Positions 6,954 through 13,110 of a stretch of DNA of 13,160 nt are shown here, one piece after another. Positions within the stretch are counted from its first letter, which is position 1, and each line of letters opens with the position of its first letter. The notes beneath the pieces are model-generated. The model ran no database searches and was not told the DNA's origin. It was given only the letters and a program-made list of their open reading frames with translations. The stretch comes from DASZMJ01 sp035551935 (lineage in GTDB: Bacteria > Planctomycetota > Planctomycetia > Isosphaerales > Isosphaeraceae): contig DASZMJ010000176.1 of NCBI GenBank assembly GCA_035551935.1, positions 1-13,160 on the forward strand, written 5' to 3'. Made by a program: the position numbers and the translations under genes.

Positions 6954-7309
6954 CGCGATCACCTCTGCCGGATCCCGGGGGGCTGTGCCGGCGAGTCGTC
7001 GCCGGTCGGGCCGGTCGGCGGCCTCGACGTCGGGCCTCACACCCGGGACCGAGATCGGCGCGGGGCGGCGACACGCGACCCGCGTTTTTTTTCCCGGGGT
7101 GCTCCCGCCCGGCCGGCGAGCGACAGAATAGGCCGACCGGTCCCTGGACCGACACGGCCGACCGCCGGTAGAATGTCCCCCGGTCGGCGGCGCCACCCCG
7201 CGGGGTCGCGCCCGGGCCGGCCGGCCGGGGCGCGGCCGCCGGGACGGCCGTCGGGTCCGCCCCCGCCGGTCGGCCCCGCGCGCCGACTCCCCCAAACCCC
7301 AGGCCGACG
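6954..7309. other. 356-nt divergent intergenic region
   Basis: This stretch separates the unknown minus-strand gene from the plus-strand HTH gene and must hold both promoters. It contains a T8 tract (7085-7092) in very GC-rich DNA, a candidate plus-strand promoter at 7145-7174, and a GC-extreme segment (about 7195-7285) of repeated CCGG/GGCC units that could fold strongly. No convincing minus-strand promoter, RNA gene or additional ORF with a ribosome binding site was found. Open frames crossing it have Arg/Pro/Gly-rich composition and look non-coding. Confidence 0.6.
7145..7174 (+). promoter_or_regulatory. Candidate promoter of the HTH/EEP gene pair
   Basis: TGGACC (7145-7150), an 18-nt spacer and TAGAAT (7169-7174) match the sigma70 consensus at four and five positions. 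Transcription would start near 7181, leaving a leader of about 130 nt before the ATG at 7310. The leader is extremely GC-rich and could be structured. Confidence 0.38.
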
Positions 7310-7642
7310 ATGGAACACCCTCCCTACCGCTCGGATTGGCAGACCTTGAAGCTGGACCTCGCCGGACGCGTCCGCGAGGTCCGCGAGGAGCTCTTCGGCG
7401 AGCACGGCGGGCCGATGCTGGCCGAGCTGATGCGCCTCCCGTTCCGGACCTGGACCAACTACGAGGACGGCTGCACGATCCCGGCCCAGGTCATCCTGAA
7501 GTTCATCGCGATCACCGCCGCCCACCCCCACTGGCTCCTGACCGGCGAGGGGACCAAGTACCTCCCGGCGGTGGGGGATGCGCCCCGGGGCGGGCCGGCG
7601 CCGCCGGATTACCTCCGCTACCTCAACGACTCGGGCTCCTGA
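7310..7642 (+). CDS. Small CI-repressor-like helix-turn-helix protein
   Basis: 110 residues from ATG 7310; the Shine-Dalgarno is weak (AGG in CCAGGCCGACG). Residues about 16-85 read as an HTH domain of the phage CI-repressor/XRE-like kind: LAGRVREVREELFG (17-30), then LAELMRLPFRTWTNYEDG (38-54), where the recognition helix would lie, and a second helical part ending HWLLTGEGTKY (74-84). The WLLTGEG ending is characteristic of CI-type HTH proteins. No C-terminal peptidase or dimerisation domain is present, only a Pro-rich tail of about 25 residues. It is therefore a stand-alone DNA-binding protein and likely a transcription regulator. The EEP gene starts 70 nt later on the same strand, so the two are probably co-transcribed. 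The divergent gene across the intergenic region is a possible target. Confidence 0.82.
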   Translation: MEHPPYRSDWQTLKLDLAGRVREVREELFGEHGGPMLAELMRLPFRTWTNYEDGCTIPAQVILKFIAITAAHPHWLLTGEGTKYLPAVGDAPRGGPAPPDYLRYLNDSGS

Positions 7643-7712
7643 TCGGCCGCCGGCCCGGCGACACCCCGCCGCATCCCCCGGGCGCCGGCCGCCGGGCCGT
7701 GGAGGCCGCGCG

Positions 7713-8810
7713 ATGCGCCGTCCCCTCTCGGGTTGGGAGCGCGACTGGCTGGTCCCCGCCCTCGTGGCGACCCTGGTCGTGCTCCTCCTGTTCTGGCTGG
7801 CCGAGCCCCCCCGCCCGGCCGCCGCCCCCGGCGGCGCCGGCCCGTCGTCGCCGCGCGGCGACGGGCCCGAGCCGCCCGAGGGAGGATACCTCTTCTGCAC
7901 CTGGAACGTCGAGAACCTCTTCGACGACGACGACGACCCCCGCGTCCACGACGACGACGAGGACTGGTTCGGCCACAACCCCGAGCTCGTCCGCCAGAAG
8001 GTCGCGCACCTGGCCCGCGCCCTCCTGCTCCAGAACGACGGCCGGGGGCCCGACATCCTCGCCGCCGTCGAGGTCGAGAACCGACGCGCCGCCGAGCTGC
8101 TCCGCGACGCGCTGAACGCCGGCCTGCCGGCCGCATTGCAGTATAACGGCCTGGTCTTCCGCGAGAACCGGACCGGCCGGCACATCGCACCGATGGTCCT
8201 GACCCGCCTGCCCTGCCGCGACGACCTGACCCGCACCTTCGGCGCGCGCCGCATCCTCGAGGCCCACGTCGAGGCCCGGGGCGCCCCCCTGATCGTCCTG
8301 GCCAGCCACTGGACCAGCCGCGTCACCGACGCCACCGACGTCAAGCGGACCGCCTACGCCGCGGCCGTCTATCGCGCCTTCCTCGACCGCTACCGCGCCG
8401 ACCCCCGCGCCGACGTGATCCTCGCCGGCGACTACAACGACGGGCCCGACGACCCGGCGCTCGTCGACGGCCTCCACACCACGTCCGACCCCGCCCTCGT
8501 CCGCGCCGACGGCCCCAGGCCCAGGCTCCTGGACCTGATGGCCGGCCGCGACCCGCGCCTCTTCGGCACCTACCTCTACCAGCGCCGCTGGCAGGCGCTG
8601 GACCACATCGTCGCCAGCCCCGGCCTGCTCGACCCGTCGGGCTGGTTGGCCCTGCCCGAGACCCTTCGCGTCGAGGCGCCGACGCCGCTCCGCGCGGGCC
8701 GCGACGGCCGCCCCTTCCGATTCGGCGGCCCGCGCCAGGCCGGCCCGCGGGGCTACTCCGATCACTTCGCCGTCACCCTCCGCCTGCGAGTCACTTCGGA
8801 GGTCCCTTGA
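7713..8810 (+). CDS. Membrane-anchored endonuclease/exonuclease/phosphatase-fold protein
   Basis: 365 residues from ATG 7713, which has GGAGG 7 nt upstream; in-frame codons before it (from 7578) are low-complexity and overlap the HTH gene. Residues 10-30 form one N-terminal membrane segment or uncleaved signal anchor (WLVPALVATLVVLLLFWLA), followed by a Pro/Ala/Gly linker. The EEP (DNase I-like) domain has all expected motifs: WNVEN (64-68), the metal-binding glutamate in AAVEVEN (120 or 122), SHW (198-200), GDYND (239-243), LDHIV (296-300) and YSDHF (348-352). A loop at 71-84 is almost all Asp, interrupted by PRVH, and may bind cations. The family includes metal-dependent nucleases and phosphodiesterases. 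The location outside the cytoplasmic membrane suggests extracellular or periplasmic nucleic acid or phosphoester cleavage, for example nutrient scavenging. The substrate cannot be read from the sequence. Its 3' end converges on modC with 25 nt between stops. Confidence 0.9.
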   Translation: MRRPLSGWERDWLVPALVATLVVLLLFWLAEPPRPAAAPGGAGPSSPRGDGPEPPEGGYLFCTWNVENLFDDDDDPRVHDDDEDWFGHNPELVRQKVAHLARALLLQNDGRGPDILAAVEVENRRAAELLRDALNAGLPAALQYNGLVFRENRTGRHIAPMVLTRLPCRDDLTRTFGARRILEAHVEARGAPLIVLASHWTSRVTDATDVKRTAYAAAVYRAFLDRYRADPRADVILAGDYNDGPDDPALVDGLHTTSDPALVRADGPRPRLLDLMAGRDPRLFGTYLYQRRWQALDHIVASPGLLDPSGWLALPETLRVEAPTPLRAGRDGRPFRFGGPRQAGPRGYSDHFAVTLRLRVTSEVP

Positions 8811-8835
8811 CCGTTGAAATGTGAAGATACGCGCC

Positions 8836-9939
8836 CTACGGCCTTGCGTCAAGGATGTGACAGCTCCGCGCCTTGACGATCAGGGCGACCTCGGCCCCCT
8901 CGGCCAGGCCCAGCGCCGCGACCGCCGGCGCCGTGACGCCGACGACCCAGGTCAGCGCGCCGGTCGTCGCCAGCACCTCGGCCTCGGCCCCGCGCGCCAC
9001 GACCCGCTCGACCCGCGCCGCCAGCACGTTGCGGGCGCTGACGCCCGCCACCGGCCCGCGCGCCAGCACGATGTCGTCGGCCCCCACGCCGACCGTCAGC
9101 CGCGCGCCGACGGCCTGGCCGTTGTAGGGCACGACCAGCGTCGGGCCGCCGTCGAGCCGCAGCCGGGTCGAGCCATGGTCGTCGTGCCCCTCGACGACCC
9201 CCTCGAAGACGTTCAGCACCCCGGCCAGCCCCTCCCCCGACCGCGACAGCACGTCGAGCGGCCGGGTGCCATGGACGATCATCCGGCCGTCGTGCATCGC
9301 GAAGACCCGCGCCCCGAACGGGATCGCCTCGCGCGCGAAGTGCGACACGTACAGCACGGGGATCGCCTCGGCCTCCTGGACGTGACGGAGTCGCGCGATC
9401 AGGTCGTACCGCGCCGAGGGGTCGAGCGCCGAGAACGACTCGTCGCAGAGCAGCAGCCTCGGCCTCGTCGCCAATGCCCGCGCCAGGCCGACCCGCTGCC
9501 GCTCGCCCCCCGAGAGCGTCGCCGGCCGCCGGCCCAGCAGGTGGCCGACGCCGCAGAGCCCGACCACCTCGTCGAACCGCGCCGCCGCCCGCTCCCGGCC
9601 CCGGAGGCCGTACCGGATATTGGCGTACACATCTAGATGCGTGAATAACAGGTCGTCTTGAAAAATGAAGCCGATCCCGCGCGCCCGCAACGGGACGTCG
9701 ACCCTCGGCCGCGCGGGCCGCGGGCGCCCGGGGCGGTCGAAGAGGACCCGGTCGCCGAGCCGGATGAACCCGGCGTCGGGCCGCAGGAGGCCGGCGAGCA
9801 GCCGGAGCAGCGTCGTCTTGCCGGCGCCCGAGGCGCCGAAGAGCAGGGCACGCTCGGCGCCGAGGGCCAGCTCGACGTCGAGCCTCAGGCCCCGATGCAC
9901 CTGGCGCTCGACCCGGGCCTCCAGCACGTCGCCGCTCAC
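8836..9939 (-). CDS. modC: ModC, molybdate ABC transporter ATP-binding protein
   Basis: 367 residues from GTG 9939, which overlaps the modB stop as GTGA; the open frame continues upstream to 10383 but that part is only the modB antiphase. It energises molybdate import by ATP hydrolysis at the inner face of the membrane, bound to ModB. ABC motifs in order: Walker A GASGAGKT (35-42), Q-loop Gln94 in FIFQDD, signature LSGGERQR (142-149), Walker B LLLCDE (162-167) with catalytic Glu167, and H-loop His200 in YVSHFA. After Walker B it reads DESFSALD rather than the usual DEPxxxLD. The C-terminal part (about 290-364) is a TOBE/Mop-type domain (SARNVLAARVERV, then VALIVKARSCHIL), the ModC-specific regulatory portion. 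The full-length domain structure and the neighbouring modB leave little doubt, although tungstate cannot be excluded as a substrate. Confidence 0.95.
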   Translation of the reverse strand: MSGDVLEARVERQVHRGLRLDVELALGAERALLFGASGAGKTTLLRLLAGLLRPDAGFIRLGDRVLFDRPGRPRPARPRVDVPLRARGIGFIFQDDLLFTHLDVYANIRYGLRGRERAAARFDEVVGLCGVGHLLGRRPATLSGGERQRVGLARALATRPRLLLCDESFSALDPSARYDLIARLRHVQEAEAIPVLYVSHFAREAIPFGARVFAMHDGRMIVHGTRPLDVLSRSGEGLAGVLNVFEGVVEGHDDHGSTRLRLDGGPTLVVPYNGQAVGARLTVGVGADDIVLARGPVAGVSARNVLAARVERVVARGAEAEVLATTGALTWVVGVTAPAVAALGLAEGAEVALIVKARSCHILDARP

Positions 9940-10607
9940 CGCGACGACCGCCGGGCCCCCTGGGCAACCTGCACGACCGCCAGCACCGCCAGCGCGACGA
10001 CCGAGATCAGGGCCGTCCAGCCGCGCGCCTCGGCCCCGTCGCCGGCGTTGACCGCGTCGAAGAGGGCCAGCGCCGCCGTCCGCGTCCGGCCGGGGATGTT
10101 GCCGCCGACCATCAAGGTCGCGCCGAAGTCGCCCAGCGCCCTCGCGAACGCCAGCAACGCCCCGGCCAGGAGGCCGCGCCAGGCCAAGGGGAGCGTCACC
10201 GAGAGCAGGACCGACCCCTCGCGCCGCCCCAGCAGCCGCGCCACGTCCTCCAGGCCCGGCTCGACGTTCTCGATCGCCGCCCGCGCCGGCAGCAGATACA
10301 GCGGGAACGCCGCGACGGCCGACGCCAGGACGATGCCGGCCTCGCGGAAGACGACCCCCACGCCGAGCGCCTCCTCCAGCCACCGGCCGACCGGCGAACC
10401 CCGGCCGAAGACGAGTAACAGGTCATAGCCGAGCACCGTCGGCGGCAGCACCAGCGGCAGCACGAGCACCCCCGCCAGCGCCCCCTTGCCGGGGAACCTC
10501 CCCCGCGCCAGCACCAGCGCCAGCGGCGTGCCGACGCCGACGACCACGAGCGTCGCCGCCGTCGCCACCCGCAGCGAGAGCCAGAACGGCGCCAGGTCGC
10601 TCGGCAT
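9936..10607 (-). CDS. modB: ModB, molybdate ABC transporter permease
   Basis: 223 residues from ATG 10607; a modest Shine-Dalgarno (GGGA) lies about 9 nt upstream. It forms the membrane channel of the ModABC importer as a homodimer. Five or so hydrophobic segments are visible: about 10-33, 44-66, 88-108, 145-158 and 197-215. The cytoplasmic EAA loop that docks onto ModC is at about 119-141 (LEDVARLLGRREGSVLLSVTLP forms most of it, with the Gly and the terminal LP conserved). The ModB-typical segment GDFGATLMVGGNIPGRTRT is at 159-177. Length matches the ModB family. It is coupled to modC by a 4-nt overlap, but is cut off from modA and modE by the DUF1559 gene, so it probably needs its own promoter (candidate -10 at 10686-10691). 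Confidence 0.95.
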   Translation of the reverse strand: MPSDLAPFWLSLRVATAATLVVVGVGTPLALVLARGRFPGKGALAGVLVLPLVLPPTVLGYDLLLVFGRGSPVGRWLEEALGVGVVFREAGIVLASAVAAFPLYLLPARAAIENVEPGLEDVARLLGRREGSVLLSVTLPLAWRGLLAGALLAFARALGDFGATLMVGGNIPGRTRTAALALFDAVNAGDGAEARGWTALISVVALAVLAVVQVAQGARRSSR

Positions 10608-10639
10608 CAGCGTTCATCCCGACATATATTCGAATGAGA

Positions 10640-10670
10640 CGGGGCGTCGCGTTCGCATCGCGACGCCCCG
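10640..10670 (-). promoter_or_regulatory. Perfect 12-bp hairpin in the modB leader
   Basis: The arms at 10640-10651 and 10659-10670 pair perfectly for 12 bp around a 7-nt loop; the core on either strand is GGGGCGTCGCG facing CGCGACGCCCC. On the minus strand it would sit at about +9 to +40 of a transcript starting after the -10 at 10691-10686. It is followed by an AT-rich stretch, CATTCGAATATATG (10637-10624), containing the palindrome ATTCGAAT. There is no T-run directly after the stem, so a simple intrinsic terminator is unlikely. A leader regulatory hairpin or a DNA-binding site is possible. Confidence 0.5.
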
Positions 10671-10685
10671 CGACACGTCGGCCCG

Positions 10686-10691
10686 ATTGTA
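10686..10691 (-). promoter_or_regulatory. Candidate -10 element for modBC
   Basis: TACAAT on the minus strand (10691-10686), a near-consensus -10 hexamer, lies 79 nt upstream of the modB ATG in GC-rich surroundings. No good -35 is present at the expected distance, so an activator or an alternative sigma factor may be needed. The same hexamer appears upstream of the ECF sigma factor operon. Confidence 0.33.
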
Positions 10692-10725
10692 CCGGGCCGG
10701 GGGCCTGAAGACACTCGCCGCCCTT

Positions 10726-10790
10726 CGTAGGGCAGGGCGAGCCCTGCCTCTCTCGTCGAAGGGGAGAGGCGGGGCGAGCCCTGCCCTACG
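10726..10790. repeat. 65-nt near-palindrome after the DUF1559 gene
   Basis: Left arm 10726-10752 and right arm 10764-10790 are inverted repeats of 27 nt with three mismatches and an 11-nt loop. The outermost 13 pairs are perfect (CGTAGGGCAGGGC facing GCCCTGCCCTACG). Each arm also contains its own short palindrome around GGGCGAGCCC. It begins 15 nt beyond the DUF1559 stop. It could stop transcription, be a REP/MITE-like element, or both. No T-run or flanking direct repeat was recognised. Confidence 0.7.
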
Positions 10791-10804
10791 GGGAGGAGGC
10801 CGCG

Positions 10805-11845
10805 CTAGTAGGCATCCGCCGAGACGACCTCCCCTCGGTTCCGCGAGCCGAGGGCCTGCCAGACGCCGACGTTGACCGAGTCCTTGAGGAACTGGACGTG
10901 GCCGTCGGCGAACAGCGAGTGGACGCCGCCGGGATGCCTGCTGCGGGCCGCGACGTTCAGCGACAGCCAGCTCCAGAGCGGGTCGGAGCGCGTGCTGTGC
11001 GGCAGGCCGCCGCGGCAGTCCACGCGCCTGTCGTTCGGCGGGCGACGGTGGTTGTACATGCTGTGCCCGGGGGCGCCGTAGTGCCAGCGCACGCCGCGCG
11101 TGGCCTGGAAGCCGGGCGGGGTGTTCGTCAGGCACATCGCGGCATAGTCGGCGTCGGAGGTGATCGGCGGCCCGGTCGTGCTGTTGTTGCCCGTGATGAC
11201 GAAGACGCCCAGCGGGTTCGTGGCGAAGGTGTCGCTCGACGTCGAGCGGATCGTCTCGCTGACGGCCACGGTCCCCGACAGGCCGTCGGTGATCATCGCC
11301 GTGGTCACGGCGAGGTTCTCCGAGAACATCCCGTTGGGGATGTCCGCCAGGGGCGGCGCCGGCCGTTGCACGACCGAGTAGCCCGAGCCGACGTTGACGT
11401 TGTAGTTGTGCGTCGCGAACGGGCTGCCCCCGACCACGACGAGCTCCGGGGCCGAGTCCGACGGGCAGATCAGCGTATTGATGAAGGTCGTGTAGCCCGT
11501 GAGGTTCGGCGCCGACAGGACCGGGTCGCTGTCCGGCGCCAGGCTGAAGTTGAAGCTGTTGTAGATCGGCAACTGCTCCAGCTGCGGCAGGAGCTGCGAG
11601 TAGGGCCCCCAGCAGTTCCCCCTCCCCGCGACGTGCGTGTTGAACCGCCCCGGCGGGAAGGCGCCGACGGCCGAGTTGTAGATGTGCATCGCCAGGCCGA
11701 TCTGCTTCAGGTTGTTCGAGCACTGCGCCGATCGCGCCGCCTCGCGGGCCTGCTGCACCGCCGGCAAGAGCAGCGCGATCAACACGCCGATGATCGCGAT
11801 CACCACCAGCAATTCGATCAGCGTGAACCCCCGCCGCTTCCCCAT
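10805..11845 (-). CDS. DUF1559 prepilin-type protein with H-X9-DG motif
   Basis: 346 residues from ATG 11843-11845, with GAGGGG 7 nt upstream. The N-terminus is a type IV prepilin/pseudopilin leader: MGKRRG, cleavage before Phe7, FTLIELLVVIAIIGVLIALLLP (the classic segment, residues 7-28), then QQAREAARSAQCSNNLKQIG (31-50). The rest is the DUF1559 domain, with CPSD at 127-130 and the C-terminal H-X9-DG motif at His304 to Asp314-Gly315 (HPGGVHSLFADG). It is expected to be membrane-anchored, processed by a prepilin peptidase and exposed outside the cytoplasm. The family is present in very large numbers in planctomycete genomes and its role is not known. It separates modA-modE from modB-modC and has its own promoter, so it looks like an insertion into the mod locus rather than a transport component. 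Confidence 0.95.
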   Translation of the reverse strand: MGKRRGFTLIELLVVIAIIGVLIALLLPAVQQAREAARSAQCSNNLKQIGLAMHIYNSAVGAFPPGRFNTHVAGRGNCWGPYSQLLPQLEQLPIYNSFNFSLAPDSDPVLSAPNLTGYTTFINTLICPSDSAPELVVVGGSPFATHNYNVNVGSGYSVVQRPAPPLADIPNGMFSENLAVTTAMITDGLSGTVAVSETIRSTSSDTFATNPLGVFVITGNNSTTGPPITSDADYAAMCLTNTPPGFQATRGVRWHYGAPGHSMYNHRRPPNDRRVDCRGGLPHSTRSDPLWSWLSLNVAARSRHPGGVHSLFADGHVQFLKDSVNVGVWQALGSRNRGEVVSADAY

Positions 11846-11868
11846 GGCCGCGCCCCTCGTCCGGGTTC

Positions 11869-11890
11869 AAATGGTAGGACCGTGCCATTT
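11869..11890. promoter_or_regulatory. Palindrome AAATGG-N10-CCATTT downstream of the DUF1559 promoter
   Basis: Perfect 6-bp inverted repeat with a 10-nt centre; inside it are half-sites TGGTA (11872-11876) and TGCCA (11883-11887) with 6 nt between. Predicted to cover about +5 to +26 of the DUF1559 transcript. Could be an operator or a leader hairpin. Confidence 0.45.
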
Positions 11891-11901
11891 CGACGGGTCA
11901 G

Positions 11902-11930
11902 ACTGTACGTCCTTGCCATCAGGTTGGCAA
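11902..11930 (-). promoter_or_regulatory. Sigma70-type promoter of the DUF1559 gene
   Basis: Minus strand: TTGCCA (11930-11925), a spacer of exactly 17 nt, TACAGT (11907-11902). Four of six and five of six consensus matches with ideal spacing make this the best promoter in the window. Transcription would start near 11895, about 50 nt before the ATG at 11845. It lies just after the modE stop, showing that the DUF1559 gene can be transcribed independently of modA-modE. Confidence 0.55.
11913..11930. promoter_or_regulatory. Palindrome TTGCCA-N6-TGGCAA overlapping the -35
   Basis: Perfect 6-bp inverted repeat, 18 nt long, with one arm identical to the -35 hexamer. Its centre is 42 nt from the centre of the palindrome at 11869-11890, about four helical turns. 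It also lies 4 nt past the modE stop, so in modA-modE mRNA it could be a 3' hairpin, although no T-run follows. Confidence 0.48.
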
Positions 11931-11934
11931 TGGG

Positions 11935-12294
11935 TCAGTCGTCGCACCTCGCGGTGCGTTCCAGCGCCTCGATCATCGCGGCGCGGAGCCGGAGGAAGTC
12001 GGCGACGAGCCGGCGGCCATCGTGGGTCAGGGCGCTGCGCTGGGTCCCCTGGCCGCCGACCTGGGTCTCGACCAGGGTGACGCCGACGGCGCGCTCGGCC
12101 TCCTTGACGCGGTCCCAGACGTGGCGATAGCTCCGCTCCAATTCGGCCGCCGCCGCCTTGATCGACCCGGCCCGCTCGACCGCCTGCAAGATCGCCACCA
12201 GGCCCGCGCCGAAGCCGTAGCCGTCCGCGGCCTCGAACCAGACCTTCACCCGCGGCGTCAGGCCGGCCGGCCCGTTCGGCTTCGATCGCGCCAT
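11935..12294 (-). CDS. ModE-like winged-HTH regulator without molybdate-binding domain
   Basis: 119 residues from ATG 12294, which starts 9 nt after the modA stop and has AGAGGG just upstream; a GTG two codons earlier is too close to that site. The sequence matches the N-terminal DNA-binding domain of ModE: GYGFGAGLVAILQAVERAG (26-44), the HTH SIKAAAAELERSYRHVWDRVKEAE (45-68), and the wing LVETQVGGQGTQRSALTHDG (75-93 and onward). Full ModE carries two Mop domains after this that sense molybdate; here the protein stops soon after the helix following the wing (about 94-115). It can therefore bind DNA but probably does not sense molybdate by the usual Mop pocket, unless a partner protein does so. 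Stand-alone ModE N-terminal proteins are known. It likely regulates the mod genes; E. coli-type TATAT half-sites are not obvious nearby except near 10624-10630. Confidence 0.88.
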   Translation of the reverse strand: MARSKPNGPAGLTPRVKVWFEAADGYGFGAGLVAILQAVERAGSIKAAAAELERSYRHVWDRVKEAERAVGVTLVETQVGGQGTQRSALTHDGRRLVADFLRLRAAMIEALERTARCDD

Positions 12295-12303
12295 CGGCAC
12301 CCT

Positions 12304-13071
12304 CTATTCCGTGGCGAAGCCGAACGAGGCGAGCACGGCCTGGCCCTCGGGGCCGAGGACGAACCGGGCGAACGCCTCCGCCTCGCGAGGCTGCGCGGTG
12401 CGGGCGACGATGCCCATCCCTTGAATGATCGGGTCGTAAAACGTCGCGTCGATCGCGACGGCGCGGACGCCGGGCACCTCGACGATCGCGCGGCCGACGA
12501 GCGCGGCCTCGGCGTTGCCGGACTGGACGTACTGCAACGCCTGCCGCACCGACTCGGCCTGCACGACCTTGCCTTCCACCTTCGGCCAGAGCCCCGATCG
12601 CTCCAGCGCCGCCTTGCCCGCGAATCCGTACGGCGCGAACCGCGGGTTGGCCAGCGCGATCGCCTTGACCTCGGGCTTCGTCAAATCGTCGAGCGTCTGG
12701 ATCGCGCCGGCCAGCCGCTCGGGCACGGCCAGCACGAGCGTCCCGCGCGCATAAGCGCGCACGGAATCGGGCCGGACGTCGCCGCGCCGGGCGAGTTCAT
12801 CGACATAGGCACGATTGGCCGCGAGGAACACGTCGAACGGCGCCCCCTGGCGGACCTGCTCCGCGAGCTGTCCCGAGGCGCCGAACGAGACCTTGACCTC
12901 GCCCCCTCCCGCCGCCCGGTACTTTTCGACGAGCTTCGGCAACGCCGCCTGCAAGTCGCTCGCCGCGGCGACCCTCAGCGGCTCCTTCGCCCCGCCCGGC
13001 CCCGGCCGCCCGCACCCGCCCGCGGCCAGCGCGGACAAAAGCACCGTTCTTGTCCAACCTCGCCTCGTCAC
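12304..13071 (-). CDS. modA: ModA, molybdate-binding lipoprotein
   Basis: 255 residues from GTG 13071, with GGAGG 5 nt upstream. It captures molybdate outside the cytoplasmic membrane and hands it to ModBC. A lipoprotein signal is present: TRRGWTR, hydrophobic VLLSALAA and lipobox AGGC with Cys20. The mature part is a type II periplasmic binding protein of ModA type: VAAASDL (34-40) with oxyanion-binding Ser38, FGASGQLA (63-70) with Ser66, NPRFAPYG (142-149), ESVRQALQYVQSG (173-185), and a C-terminus ending FARFVLGPEGQAVLASFGF. At the position where E. coli ModA has a ligand tyrosine (in the GxVY-like segment after the SGxAxA run) this protein has EAALVG, with Gly193, as in some ModA proteins that lack the tyrosine. 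Tungstate may be an alternative ligand. It is the first gene of the locus, directly followed by the ModE-like gene. Confidence 0.94.
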   Translation of the reverse strand: MTRRGWTRTVLLSALAAGGCGRPGPGGAKEPLRVAAASDLQAALPKLVEKYRAAGGGEVKVSFGASGQLAEQVRQGAPFDVFLAANRAYVDELARRGDVRPDSVRAYARGTLVLAVPERLAGAIQTLDDLTKPEVKAIALANPRFAPYGFAGKAALERSGLWPKVEGKVVQAESVRQALQYVQSGNAEAALVGRAIVEVPGVRAVAIDATFYDPIIQGMGIVARTAQPREAEAFARFVLGPEGQAVLASFGFATE

Positions 13072-13110
13072 CGCGACCTCCCTCGTTCGACCACCGCGAC
13101 CCGACGGCCA

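Noticed and set aside
7085..7092. T8 run as an intrinsic terminator
   Set aside because: No plus-strand gene ends upstream of it and no stable stem directly precedes it. The same applies to the T8 run at 6010-6017.
6954..7295. Upstream extension of the unknown gene to an ATG at 7295
   Set aside because: The added 114 residues are Arg/Pro/Gly-rich and cross the T8 tract and the divergent promoter region; AGAGG before the GTG at 6953 is a better start signal.
9940..10383. N-terminal extension of the modC frame
   Set aside because: It overlaps modB out of frame and is low-complexity Gly/Ala/Arg. The GTG at 9939, overlapping the modB stop as GTGA, is the convincing start.
10805..11845. DUF1559 gene as part of a type IV pilus operon
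   Set aside because: The prepilin leader is real, but no pilus ATPase, platform protein or peptidase gene is nearby; neighbours on both sides are mod genes.
10898..12130. Plus-strand ORF of 410 codons opposite the DUF1559 and modE-like genes
   Set aside because: Arg/Val/Asp-rich antisense translation without domains; the minus strand holds a prepilin leader, H-X9-DG motif and ModE HTH.
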